Notes under the pieces: model-generated
What the model saw: the letters and a program-made list of their open reading frames with translations, nothing else
Database searches by the model: none
Told to the model about the DNA's origin: nothing
Shown: in pieces, positions 49,490 through 60,959 of the stretch
Layout: the number at the start of each line of letters is the position of its first letter
Numbering within the stretch: the first letter of the stretch is position 1
Made by a program: the position numbers and the translations under genes
Assembly: GCA_023101885.1 (NCBI GenBank)
Contig: JALPQD010000006.1
Span: forward strand, 16,640,085-16,704,084
DNA: 64,000 nucleotides
Direction of reading: 5' to 3'
Source: Typhlomys cinereus
Lineage: Eukaryota > Chordata > Mammalia > Rodentia > Platacanthomyidae

Positions 49490-50800
49490 ATACATGTGTA
49501 CTTGTTCAAAATCCTTAATTTCTCTACATATAAGATCATTCCATCAACAGAGATACTTTATTTATGCCTTTCAAATTTAGTTGCCTTTATTTTCTTTTTC
49601 TTTTTTACTTTCTCTTACTTTACTTCCAGTAGCATATTGAACAGAAGGAAAAGTTTGGACATTCTTGTCATCTTTCAGATCTTATAGAAGATCTGAAATT
49701 ATTTTTGACCATCTGGGATATGCTCATTTTAATGATATCATGCATAGCCTTTGTCAAATACAGAGAAATTATTTCTATACAAAATTTGTGTAGTTTTTTT
49801 TTAAATACAGGTTTTCTAATATTTTTCTTTCCATTGAAATAATTGTATGATTTTTATATTTCTTTCTGATAATGTAGAATATCACATTCACTGATATACT
49901 ATATTTCATGTCCTCTGCATTGCAGAGGTTAATCTCACTAGGTATTGCTGTAGTTACTCTCCTCTGATACTGTGAAAAAAAACACTCAAGCACAATTTAA
50001 GGAAGAAAGTGAAATTTATTTAGTTATGGTTTCAGAGATGAGATACAGTTTATTGTAATGGGGAGAGTATGGGATGTACCAGAAAATGTAGATGGTTCAT
50101 GTCCTATCCATCATCTTGGGGGGTAGGGCAAGAGCAGAAAGATGAGTTTACTAGAACCTGGAATCTCAGAACTCTTCTGCTTGTGATTATTATTATCTGG
50201 TCTTATACTTGGAGGTTCCATTCAGGTTGAATTTTTTGTTTCAAATATCATAATATAAATAATTTATTCAGGTTGTTTGACAGCTAATCTATTAGTTGAT
50301 CTCAGCTGTAAAAAATAAAGTTTACAACAAATATTGGCTATGTCATTTTATTCTTAATAATAATCCTTCCATAGTTACATGGAATTCTTGCTTAATACTA
50401 TTTTATTAGAACATTTGTTTCAATGATCATCAAGACTATTAGTGTATAATTTCCTTGCCTGGTAGTATCTGCAGAGTTTATAAAGTCTATCTTTATAAAA
50501 GGAATTTTATCTTTATAAAAAAGGGTGAAAAGTTTAAGGAAGATTGATAGTCATTGCTTTTTAAATGATTGATAAAATTAATCTATTTCTAGTTTTTTCC
50601 ATACTTTATATTGTTAGATTTAATCTCTGTTTTAGATGTCTTTTAAGGATTTCTATGGTTTTCTTTTTCAGCTTTGGTTTGGCAGGTTATTTATATGTAG
50701 GAATTGATCCAAATCTCAGTTGTCCAATTTGTTGGGCTACACTGTTTGCAGTTTGTTTTTGTAGCAGTAATCACAATACTTCTCTTTTTCTTTTTGCTTT
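49490..50800 (-). mobile_element. Ancient LINE-1 (L1M-type) ORF2 fragment, split by a DNA transposon
   Basis: On plus, the left part (AGCATATTGAACAGAAGG, GACATTCTTGTCATC, GCCTTTGTCAAATACAG, GATAATGTAGAATATCACAT) and the right part (ATTAGTGTATAATTTCCTTG, GGTTATTTATATGTAGG, CAGTTGTCCAATTTGTTGGG) are consecutive reverse-complement pieces of L1 RT. The 49,945-50,260 insertion separates them. Confidence 0.75.
49945..50260 (+). mobile_element. URR1-like hAT-Charlie element inserted in ancient L1
   Basis: GTAGTTACTCTCCTCTGATA, AGCACAATTTAAGGAAGAAA, GTGAAATTTATTTAG and GGTTTCAGAGATGAGATAC follow the URR1-type order. It carries no transposase. Confidence 0.55.
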
Positions 50801-51199
50801 ATTGAATTTGAATCTCTTTCTCTTTATTATCTCTTAGTCCAATTGTGGATTTATGAATGCATATTACTTCTTCCAAAATAAAAAGGACTTGATTCATAGA
50901 TTCCTTGTTATTTTTGTGGTTTAAGAGCAGCTGGGACTTTGGCAACTTGTGGGAAATTTGAGACTCCCACAAATGAAGGTGAATCTTAGAGATGAAGCAG
51001 AGACCCAGATTTTGGATATGCCAGAACCATGGGCTGTATGCCAAGGAAAGTTGCAAGTGCAGATCAGAGCTGGTCCAGAGAACTGTTTGTTCTGAGACCA
51101 GTAAAACAGAAGAGATGCAATTGCCAAGTGTGTTTTGAGCCTCCAAGAAATTATTATTTTCAAGGAAAATAAACTAGTATATTTAGGAGATATCATAGC

Positions 51200-51790
51200 C
51201 CATTTTCATTATGCCATTATTACAATAACCAAAGTAGCATGTCAACTTTGATCACCAAATAATAAATGAATAAAGAAAATGTGTTGAATGTAAGTGTACA
51301 CATATGAAGTAAAGAACTTCTCAACCATAAAAAGAAACCCAACCATCTAGGGAGCATGGAGAACATTATGCTCCACCAAAAAGTAGGCCACATAGAATAA
51401 GTATTCCATGATCTCACTTATTTGTAAATCTGAGGAGGTCAGAACTTACAGTGGCAGAGTATGGGATGGCGGTGAGTACAAGTCACAAGGTAGAGGAGAT
51501 AAGATAAATCTGACCAATCAGTAGAAGGTCACACTTAGAAAGGATGGGTTCATTTTAGAAGTGCACTGTACAACAACCAATTAGAATTAATTATAATGTA
51601 TTGTGGTCTTGGAAATTATTTAGAGAATAAATGCTTAATAGAGACTCCTCTTAAACTGATAGATATGTAAAGTGGTAGAAAGGTTAACTAGCTTGATTTA
51701 ATCAGTTCATAATGTATACAAATGTCAAAACATCAAATTGTATATGATAAGTATGCATAATTTTGTCAATTACACCTTATTAAGGCAGAC
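51200..51790 (+). mobile_element. Ancient LINE-1 (L1M-type) 3' end, plus strand
   Basis: AATAAATGAATAAAGAAAAT, GGGAGCATGGAGAACATTAT, TTCCATGATCTCACTTATTT, ATTATAATGTATTGTGGTC and GTCAATTACACCTTATTAA occur in the order of an old L1 ORF2 end and 3'UTR. Confidence 0.8.
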
Positions 51791-52917
51791 ATTTTTTCAA
51801 ATTCCAAATAATAGTCAGACACAAAAGTGAAAGAAAAACCTTAAAGAAATGTGAAAAAAATTATTTATTTTGTAACACAGTTTCTATGTAAGTAGGATAG
51901 ATGGGGAGATGAAACTATTTATTTAATTTTCTCCTATTTAGATTTATTTCTATGTTAGCCTGCCCTAATTTTATCAAACAAAAAACTGTTATACTTTGGA
52001 ATTCACATATTAGAATTAGAACACTGTACTTCATTTGTGGTTTGTATCCTTTAATAAGCTAATTTCATAATCGTAAATATGCCATTCGCGACTGGAATAC
52101 ATCTTTAAGTAAATATGACTATATTACCTGCCATTGCAATGCACATGTGTTGCTAATTTTTCTCCTGACTAATTACTTACTGTTCATTTTATATTTTATT
52201 GGAGTTAGGAAATGATATTAGACAAAGAGCCAAATCAAGCTATTTTGTTATTCTAGTTCCATATAGGTCATAAAGTAGTGGAGGAAATTTGTAATCTCAG
52301 CAATGTATTGGGTCCGGAAGATTCTAATGAACATAGATTTCATTGGTTTTTCAGGAAGTTTTGTGAGAATTGGAGATGAGAACCTTAGTGGCTGACCACT
52401 CGATGTTGACTATAGCAAATTAAAAGCAACTGTTGAAGGTAATCCTGTTAAAACTACCAGAGAACATTTTTGTATTGAAGGATACAAGATTGAACATTTT
52501 GCCCCTAAAGCAACTTGGAATAGTGAAAAAGTACAATAAATAGGTACCTCACTAACTGTTCAAAAATGTTTTTTTCAAGCTGTCCATTTCTCTTATTCTA
52601 TGCAGCAATTAAACAATTCTCAATCTGATTAAAAGTGGATTTTGATTGTCAGCTGTTGCCTTAGTTCAATGTCTGTCTGGAATTTTCCAAAGCACTTTCC
52701 AAAAATCCACCTTATACAAAACAGGTCATGGTCACTCCTCAGTGATCTGTTCTTGGTCTAATGCACACAGCTTTCTGAATGCTGGCAACAGGATTGCATC
52801 TGAGAAGTGTGTTCAGCAAATCAACAAGATGCACTGAAATCTACATGTCCAAAAGTCTGCATTGGTCAGTAGAAAGTACACATTTCTTCTCTGCAATTTC
52901 TATTATATGTCACACAA
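51791..52917. other. Upstream DNA, nothing recognised
   Basis: AT-rich sequence with no supported feature. Confidence 0.4.
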
Positions 52918-52934
52918 ATAGTGTTTCATTTCTT

Positions 52935-53473
52935 TTTTTTTTTTCAAAGTAAATCTTTTTTTATACTTTTTTATTAAAAATTTAATTATACATTTTAAAA
53001 TTTTTTACCAGTTCCCTCCCTCCCCCCTTCTCCCCCCGAACCGCCTCCTCCCCCTCCCCATCTCCCAGTGCCTCCCCCCCAATTCCCAGAGAGTCCTTTA
53101 TTGTGTACGCCTAACTCTCTACTGGGTCCTCCTCTCTGATGACATATAAGGACCCAGTGGCATTTCCATAAGCCCTTTCTCTTGTTCCCCTTAAGCATAA
53201 GATCACTACTATGGCTGTCAATCCCTTGCCTCCAGGGGTCTCGGTGCCCTTAACAGATGCTAGACTTTATGAGGGCAACAGTGCGCTGGACATTGCGCAG
53301 GGCATGCAAAGTCCCATTAATGATTGCTTTGGCCCCAACTATTGTTGAGAATCTTGCAAATCGTTGCTCCTCCCATCCTTTTGCTCTTACAATCTTACCA
53401 CCCCCTCTTCCGCAAATGTCCCTGAGCTCCTGGATGGGGAGAGATTAGGCTGGCCTAGTTCTATGTGATTGAT
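52935..53473 (-). mobile_element. Short 5'-truncated LINE-1 3' end with perfect target-site duplications
   Basis: A T-rich tail at the left, then ACCAGTTCCCTCCCTCC, a C/T-rich tract and a 3'UTR matching the L1 at 30.1-30.55 kb. The 17-bp sequence ATAGTGTTTCATTTCTT is identical at 52918-52934 and 53474-53490. Its first four bases also fit the L1 at the 5' junction. Confidence 0.93.
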
Positions 53474-53490
53474 ATAGTGTTTCATTTCTT

Positions 53491-54041
53491 GAGCAAGTGG
53501 GCTAAGGAATTTCACCTCTTTTTTTTAATATGTACGTGACATGTTGCCAAATGACTGCTACTTCTCTAAGTATTCTAGGAGGACCCTTCTGTAACTAAAA
53601 AGGTACAAAAATGCTTTGCAGGAGTTCATTGGTATCAGAGTAAAGATTTTTAAGCTCCAGCAATAATTAAACATTTCTCTTTGAACATCTGCCTTTTGAT
53701 TATTTTATTATATATTGATTATAATTGTCTCAATTTGATTGAAGAAGACATTTTTATTTTAGTTATAATGATTTAAAATTAACAGTCCAAGGCTGTAATT
53801 CCTTTTATACACAGTGAAATTCTTATTTTAAATTCACTAATAGTGTGATCTTAGACTCCTGAATTTATTTTAATATCTTGAATTCTTAGTTTGGCAATCT
53901 GCAAATAATAATAAATTATCTTAAAATAGGCATGATAGATTTGAAGTTAAAGTTATGTTACACCAAAAAGTTTAAATAAAACACAATGAAAGTATACTGT
54001 GAATACTTAGAAATTATCTTTTTCATATCCAACCTATTTTT
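53491..54041. other. Upstream DNA, nothing recognised
   Basis: AT-rich sequence between two L1 insertions. Confidence 0.4.
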
Positions 54042-54059
54042 AAAATTCTGCTATGAAGC

Positions 54060-54383
54060 CCTTCCCTCCACTCCACCGCCTGGGACACGCGCAGTCCAGC
54101 CCGGCCTCACTGCGCGACCTAGGTAAGCTCTGTCCCGCCCACCCCCAGAACCCCAGGCGCCCCGAGGGACTCAGCTCCTCCCACCATCCAGTTGGAGCTG
54201 CGGCTCAGGGCCTGGGAGGAGGAGAAGGCACCCCCCCCATGCCCCGGCTCCCAGGTTAAATAGCGCCCGCCGACGCCCCATCCTTCCTTCCCCCATTCCG
54301 CCGCCTGGGACAATCGGGGTCCAGCCTGGACTCACCTCGACCTAGGTAAGCTCCATCTCTGCCCACCCCCAAAACCCCAGGCC
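54060..54383 (+). promoter_or_regulatory. LINE-1 5'UTR tandem monomers (one full, one partial)
   Basis: Two GC-rich units start near 54060 and 54285. CCGCCTGGGAC recurs at 54076 and 54301, and CCCCAGGC at 54151 and 54375, a period of about 225 bp. The second unit breaks off at about 54,383, before the non-monomeric leader. Rodent L1s are known to use such monomers as an internal promoter. A TTAAATA element at 54256-54262 sits about 30 bp before the second unit. Confidence 0.85.
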
Positions 54384-54444
54384 AAATAATTCAGTTTAGC
54401 GAAAAACGCACAGAAATTAAAAGATCTTAAGAGTTAAAACGACA

Positions 54445-55508
54445 ATGCCAAAGTCAAAGTGCAAATCCATGAGAAACAACACTCAAGTAAACAAATCTCC
54501 CACTGAAGGAATTAGTCCCATAATGTTAGACTCCAACCAGAACAAACCCATGGAAAATGGCCAAGAAAGCCTGACCCAGGATAACGACCTTCAAAAAATG
54601 ATCATTACCATGTTCAATACTATGAAAGAGGAAATCCAGGAGAATTAAATAATCGAATCAATGGCTTTGAAAAGGAACACAACAGACACTTGGAGGAGTT
54701 GAGAAAAACAGTGCAAGAAACAAAAACTGGCATAGAGCAGTTAAAGCAGACTCAAGCAGAGTTTAAAACTGAGCTAAAAGACAAGTTATCTTCAACCCAG
54801 AACTCCACAGAGAGTCTTATCAGCAGAACTAATGAAGCAGAAAACAGAAATTCAGACTTTGAAGATAAAGTGGGAGTATTAACCAGCTCAATGGAAGAGG
54901 TTGTTAAAGCCAAAAAAATACTTGAGAGAAATATTCAGGAGATATGGGACACCCTGAAGAAGCCTAACATGCGTATTCATGGAATACCAGAGCAAGAATC
55001 TCAAAATACCACCTCTGAGGAAATTTTTCAAATGATCATCAAGAAAAACTTTCCTCATATAAAAAAAGAGAGGCCCATCCATATACAACAGGCATTCCGC
55101 ACCCCAAACAGATATGACCAAAACAGAAGCTCACCACAGCAAATAATAGTCAAAACACTCCACATTCAAGATAAAGAACTAGTGCTGAGAGCTTCAAGGG
55201 AGAAAAAACAAGTCACTTTTAAAGGTAAACCTATTAAAATAACAAATGACTTCTCAGTCGAAACAGTAAAAGCAAGAAGAGCTTGGAGAGACATACTTCA
55301 AGTATTGAATGAGCAAAAATGTCAACCCAGGCTGATTTACCCTGAAAAACTATCCGTCATGATAGAGGGAGAAAGAAAAATCTTCCAGCACAAAGACAAC
55401 TTGAAGGGATACATGGCCACCAAACCAGGCCTTCAAAAAATGTTAGAAATGATACTCAAGCGTGAAGAAAAAAATAGGCATATCCAGGAGAACAGAAGGC
55501 AAGGATAA
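54445..55508 (+). pseudogene. LINE-1 ORF1 (RNA-binding chaperone), one frameshift
   Basis: The ATG at 54445 opens MPKSKCKSMRNN and the frame ends at TAA 55506-55508, about 354 codons, close to the usual rodent ORF1p length. The N-terminal part is followed by a coiled coil (LEELRKTVQETKTGIEQLK and onward). Next come the RRM start NMRIHGIPE and a C-terminal domain with ARRAWRDILQVL and YMATKPGLQKML. ORF1p forms trimers that coat L1 RNA. The first 67 codons and the rest lie in different frames; the shift is near 54,600-54,645, where the first frame hits TAA after EIQEN. Otherwise the frame is open, so decay is modest. Confidence 0.92.
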
Positions 55509-55558
55509 CATCATTAAAAACGAAGCAATATACTTACAAAAGCTACTAAACATAATAA

Positions 55559-58500
55559 ATGTCTGGAATTAACAATAGTTTCTCCATTATAACACTAAAT
55601 GTTAATGGAATTAATTCACCAATCAAGAGACACAGATTACAAACATGGATTAAAAATCACAATCCATCAATCTGCTGCCTGCAGGAAACCCATCTCACCA
55701 CAAAAGATAGGCACGCTCTAAAAATAAAAGGCTGGTCAACAATTCTACAAGCAAATGGAAGCAGAAAACAGGCAGGGGTAGCCATTATGCTATCAGACAA
55801 AGTGGATTTCTAACCAAAGAAAATTATAAGAGACACGGATGGATACTACATTTTAGTCACAGGTACAATTCACCAGGAAGACTTCACAATACTGAACGTA
55901 TATGCACCCAATACGGGCCCCTCCACATTCATTAAGAAAACCCTACAGCATCTAAAGCAAGAAATCAACCCCCAAAAGATAATTCTTGGGGACTTCAACA
56001 CCGCCCCCTCAACATGAGATAGATCAACAGGTCAAAAGCTTAACAGAGACACTTTAGATCTTAATCAAACCCTTAAAGAAATGGACCTTACAGACCTCTA
56101 TCGAACTTTTCACCCATACACCAAAGAATACACATTTTTCTCAGCAGCACACAGAACTTTCTCCAAAATAGATCAAATACTGGACCACAAAGCGAATCTA
56201 CATATATACAAAAAAGTTGAAATTCTAACCTGTGCCCTCTCAGACCACCATGGCCTATAGGTAGACATCCACAAAACAACAAACAAGAGAAAATACACTA
56301 ACTCCTGGAAACTTAACAATATGATGCTGAATGAGAACTGGATTCAGGAAGAAATTAAAAAGGAAATTCAAGATTTCCTGAAAGCGAATGATAATGAAAA
56401 TACAACTTAGCAAAATCTCTGGGACACAATGAAAGCTGTTCTAAGAGATAAGTTCATAGCTCTTAATGCCTACCTCAAAAAAATGGAAACATCAGAAATA
56501 AACAACTTAACAATCCAGCTTAAAGCTTTAGAGACACTACAGCAATCTGATCCCAAAAGTAGTAGAAGAGAGGAGATTAACAAAATAAGGGGAGAAATAT
56601 CTGAAATTGAGATTAAGAAAACGATAGAAAAAATCAACCAGTCAAAAAGCTGGTTCTTTGAAAAAATCAATAAGATTGATACACCCCTAGCTAAATTAAC
56701 CAAAAGCAAGAGAGAGAAACCCAAATTAACAAAATTAGAAATGAACATGGAGTTATTACTACTGATACCCAAGAAATCCAGAAAATTATAACATCATATT
56801 TGAAAAACTTATACTCTGTGAAGTTTGACAACACAAAAGAGATGGATGAATTTCTAAGTAAACACAACTTACCTAAATTGAATCAGGAAGTTGGGAATTA
56901 TTTAATAGTCCTATAACATATAAGGAAATTGAAGAAGTAATCTCAAATCTTCCCACCAAAAAATGTCCTGGACCAGATGGATTCAGCACAGAGTTCTACC
57001 AGACATTTAAGGAGTTAATAACACCAATTCTCCTTAAACTGTTCCATCAAATAGCAAAGGAAGGAACACTACCAAATTCCTTCTATGAAGCTAATATGGT
57101 TTTAATCCCAAAACCTAATAAAGATTCACTTAAAAAAAAATTATAGGCCGACTTCTCTGATGAACACAGACGCAAAGATTCTCAACAAAGTCTTAGCAAA
57201 TCAGATTCAAAAACACATTAAAAATATTATTCACGGGGACCAAGTAGGCTTCATCCCCGGCATACAAGGTTGGTTCAACATACGCAAATCAATAAATGTA
57301 ATTCCTCATGTAAACCAGTCCAAAGTACAAGACCACATGATACTCTCAATAGATGCAGAAAAAGCTTTTGACAAGATCAACAGCCTTTTATGATCAAAAC
57401 GCTACAGACAATAGGAATGGAAGGAACCTTTATCAATATAATAAAAGCTGTATACAACAAGCACACAGCAAGGATTATGCTCAATGGGGAACAATTGGAA
57501 GCATGCCCACTTTGATCAGGAACTGGAAAAGGCTGTCCACTCTCACCACTTCTATTCAATATTGTACTTGAAGTCTTAGCTAAAGCCATAAGACAAGAAA
57601 GGGAAATAAGAGGAATTCAAATCGGCAAGGAAGAAGTCAAGCTATCCCTATTTGCAGATGACATGACCTTATACCTGAGTGATCCCAAAAACTCCACCAG
57701 GAAGCTCCTGGAACTAATTGAGAAGTTCAGCAGGGTGGCAGGATACAAAATAAATGTGCAAAAATCAGAGGCCTTCCTATATGCTCAGAATGAAAGAAGT
57801 TAAAAAGTCCTGAGAGAGTCAATCCCATTTACTATAGCCCCTAAAAAATGAAATACCTTGGTATAAACCTAACCAAGGAGGTGAAAGACCTTTACAATGA
57901 AAACTTTAAAACCCTAAAGAAAGAAATAGCAGAAGACACAAGAAGGTGGAAATACCTCCCATGTTCCTGGATTGGCAGAATCAACATCGTAAAAATGACC
58001 ATCCTACCAAAGGCAATACACAAATTTAATGCTATACCAATTAAAATCCCAAAGCAATTCTTCAAAGAAGTTGACCAAACAATCTCAAAGTTCATATGGA
58101 GGCACAAAAGACCCAGGAGAGCAAAGACAATCCTGAGTAACAAAAACACTGCTGGAGGTATTACCATACCAAACCTAAGTCTATACTACAAATCCATAGT
58201 TATAAAGACAGCCTGGTACTGGCTCCAAAATAGACACACAGATCAATGGATAAGGATTGAAGACCCAGAGATAAGTCCACAAAATTACAGCCATTTGGTC
58301 TTTGACAAAGGGGCCCAAAGAATCCAATGGAAAAAGAACAGCATCTTCAACAAATGGTGCTGGCAAAACTGGATCTCCACATGCAGAAGATTAAAGCTGA
58401 ACCCGTATTTGTCATCATGTACAAGACTTAATTCCAAATGGATCAAGGACCTTGATATCAGGCCAGAGACTATAAAAACCATAGTTGAAAGGATAGGGAA

Positions 58501-59377
58501 CTCCCTTGAGCTGATTGGGCTTGGCCAACATTTCCTAAACAGACATCCAATGGCACAGTCACTGCTACCAACTCTCAACAGTTGGAACCTTGTGAAATTA
58601 AAGAGCTTCTGTTCAGATAAAGAGATTGTAACACGAGCTCAAAGGCAACCCACAGAATGGGAGAAAATCTTCACTAACCACACATCTGATAGAGTTCTGC
58701 TGTCCAGAGTGCACAAAGAACTTAAAAAACTAAACACCAAGGAAACCAATGGCCCAATTAAAAAATGGGCCCTGGAACTTAAAAGAAACTTTACCAGGGA
58801 TGAAATTAAAATGTCTAACAAATATCTTAAAAAGTGCTCCACTTCCTTAGCCATCAGGGAAATGCAAATCAAAACTTCCCTGAGATATCATCTCACCCCG
58901 GTCAGGATGGCAAAAATCCACAATACAAACAACAACAAATGTTGGAGAGGATGTGGAGAGAGGGGAACTCTCCTATATTGCTGATGGGAATGCAGGCTCA
59001 TACAGCCACTCTGGCGAGTCGTCTGGAGATTCTTAAAGAAATTAAAGATTGAAATGCTATATGACCCTGCTATTCCACTTTTGGGAATAACCCCACATAC
59101 AGCAGAGGTTCACCTCCATAGCACAAACGCGACCATATTCATAGCAGCACTGTTTATTATAGCAAAGTCATGGAATCAACCCAAATGTCCAACAGTTGGC
59201 GAGTGGATAAGGAAACTGTGGTACATCTATACAATGGAGTACTACTCAGCTATCTAAAAAGATGAATTACCGGAATTTGCCGGGAAATGGATGTCATTAG
59301 AAACAATTATATTAAGTGAAGTATCCCAAACCCAGAAAATTATGTGCCATATGTACTCCTTAATAGGTGGCTCCTAG
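55559..59377 (+). pseudogene. LINE-1 ORF2 (endonuclease-reverse transcriptase), many lesions
   Basis: The ATG at 55559 begins MSGINNSFSIITLNVNG. Endonuclease residues are recognisable: Asn in LNVNGINSP, Glu in CCLQETHL, the GDFN block near 55,990 and SDHHG near 56,240. RT motifs follow ([42 protein letters not shown] near 57,650), then the C-terminal [14 protein letters not shown]. In-frame stops occur at 55,811, 56,015, 56,258 and 56,408. Further lesions include frameshifts between about 56,710 and 57,840, a TGA at 58,982 in the Cys-rich motif, and TAA at 59,255. The last codons (..GGS, stop at 59,377) match the end of the 31,046 copy. No functional enzyme can be made. Confidence 0.93.
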
Positions 59378-60430
59378 TATCAAACCCACCCAGCCCACCT
59401 TGAGACACTAATAAGTAAATTTATGTATTGCCTACAGTAATTGCAAGGATTATGAACAGGAGGGATGGGGTTGGAGGGCCACACCAGAAGCAAGGAGAGA
59501 AGTGACCATGTTACAGTAGAGAAAATAGGCCTCCATCAAGGACTGCAAGTAAGTAATGTGACACCTGGTTAAGTTCACTGCTGTTCGTTCCTGATCATTT
59601 ACAACTAAATGGGTATGATCTCAACTGAAGGGGAGGGCATATAGTCTGGCAGATAAAAAGCAACCATTTTGCAAATGGGTTATTGACCCCTGCCTCACTG
59701 AGGTTTCCTACTTTTATTACATCTACCCTTGAATGTGCTCTTAAAATAAGACTCCAGTTTAACAGCTTTTTGTCTCTGGCCAGGGGGTGACATACAGTGC
59801 CCAGCAGGATGGAGTGAAGGGCATTGCAGGAGCAGCAAAACTGCAAAAGAAAATCAACAAACCACAATCCAGAACTTCAGAGACTCTATATCAACTACCA
59901 AGAACTAGGCCAGACTAATCACTCCCCATCCTGAAATTCAGGGACATTTGCGGAAGAGGGGGCGGCAAGAGTGTAAGAGAAAAGGATGGGAGGAGCAATG
60001 ATTTGCAAGATACTCCACACAAGTTAGGCCCGAAGCAATCATAATTGGACTTTGCATGCCCTGTACAATGTCCAACACACTATTGACCTCACAAACTCTA
60101 GCATCTGCTAAAGTCACCAAGATCCTTGGAGGCAAGGGATTGGCAGCCACAGCAGTGTTCCTATGCTTAAGGGGAACACGGGAAAGGGTTCAGGGAAATG
60201 CCACTGGGTCCTTCCTTGTACGTCATCGGAGAGGAGGGCCCTGCGGAGAGTCAGGCATGCACAAGAAAAGACTCTGGGAATTGAGGCGGGAGGCACTGGG
60301 CGATGGGGAGGGAGGAGTGAGGAGAGGGGGAGCAGGGGGTTCGGGGAGAGGAAGGGTGAGGGAGGGAACTGGTGTACCTAATAAGTTTGTATGAGCTGAA
60401 ATAATAATAAAAAATGTATTAAAAATTTTT
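59378..60430 (+). other. LINE-1 3'UTR with G-rich polypurine tract
   Basis: A 1-kb 3'UTR containing conserved blocks found in the other L1 3' ends of this window. A G-run-rich purine stretch (about 60,290-60,365) is the typical L1 3'UTR tract that can form a G-quadruplex. It ends AATAAGTTTGTATGAGCTG and an A-rich tail. Confidence 0.88.
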
Positions 60431-60568
60431 AAAAATCTACTATGAAGCAAAGTGTAGGTAGAGTAAATGATCTACTCTTAATTACAGCATTTTTAATGAG
60501 TAGTAAATGGCATATACCATTACTTAAGTTTCTAGTTAGAACATTGAGATTACTTCCATTTTACTTTT

Positions 60569-60601
60569 TTTATTTTTTATTATTCATTCAATTGTGCGTG
60601 T

Positions 60602-60646
<45 letters not shown>

Positions 60647-60859
60647 TGTAGAACCATGGGCGAATTCGGGAACCACCATGGACTGCCACCTCGTCCTTGT
60701 TTACTCTGCCCCAGGATTCACAGACTCCGCCCTACCAGGACCAGAAACGCAGGCCGCCCCAGCTTCCACCTCGCGTCTATACGTGGGGTCTAGGATCCGA
60801 ACTCAGGACCTTCCGCCTGCAAGGCAGAGGCTTAACCCCAGAGCCACCTCTCCAGCCCC
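60569..60859 (-). mobile_element. tRNA-derived SINE (young B2-like family), copy 4
   Basis: Reverse complement of the family: a T-rich tail, a GT run (about 60,597-60,648), the GAACCACCATGGACTGCC block and a head ending CCACCTCTCCAGCCCC. Duplications CCATTTTACTTTT are identical at 60556-60568 and 60860-60872. Confidence 0.92.
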
Positions 60860-60959
60860 CCATTTTACTTTTGTATGATTTTTTTCTAGCTTTGATGGAC
60901 ATGTACTATTCTCATCCCTCATTAACAATTATTTCTGACTATTACTGATATTTGTAAAA

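Larger units (their letters stand above)
54060..60430 (+). mobile_element. Full-length LINE-1 (about 6.4 kb), inactivated
   Basis: All parts are present in order: tandem-monomer 5'UTR (54060-54444), ORF1 (54445-55508), ORF2 (55559-59377), 3'UTR with polypurine tract (about 60,290-60,365) and an A-rich end. Target-site duplications AAAATTCTGCTATGAAGC (54042-54059) and AAAAATCTACTATGAAGC (60431-60448) differ at two of 18 positions. The 5' copy is preceded by TTTT, matching the L1 endonuclease TTTT/AA preference. Multiple stops and frameshifts show it can no longer move. Confidence 0.95.
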
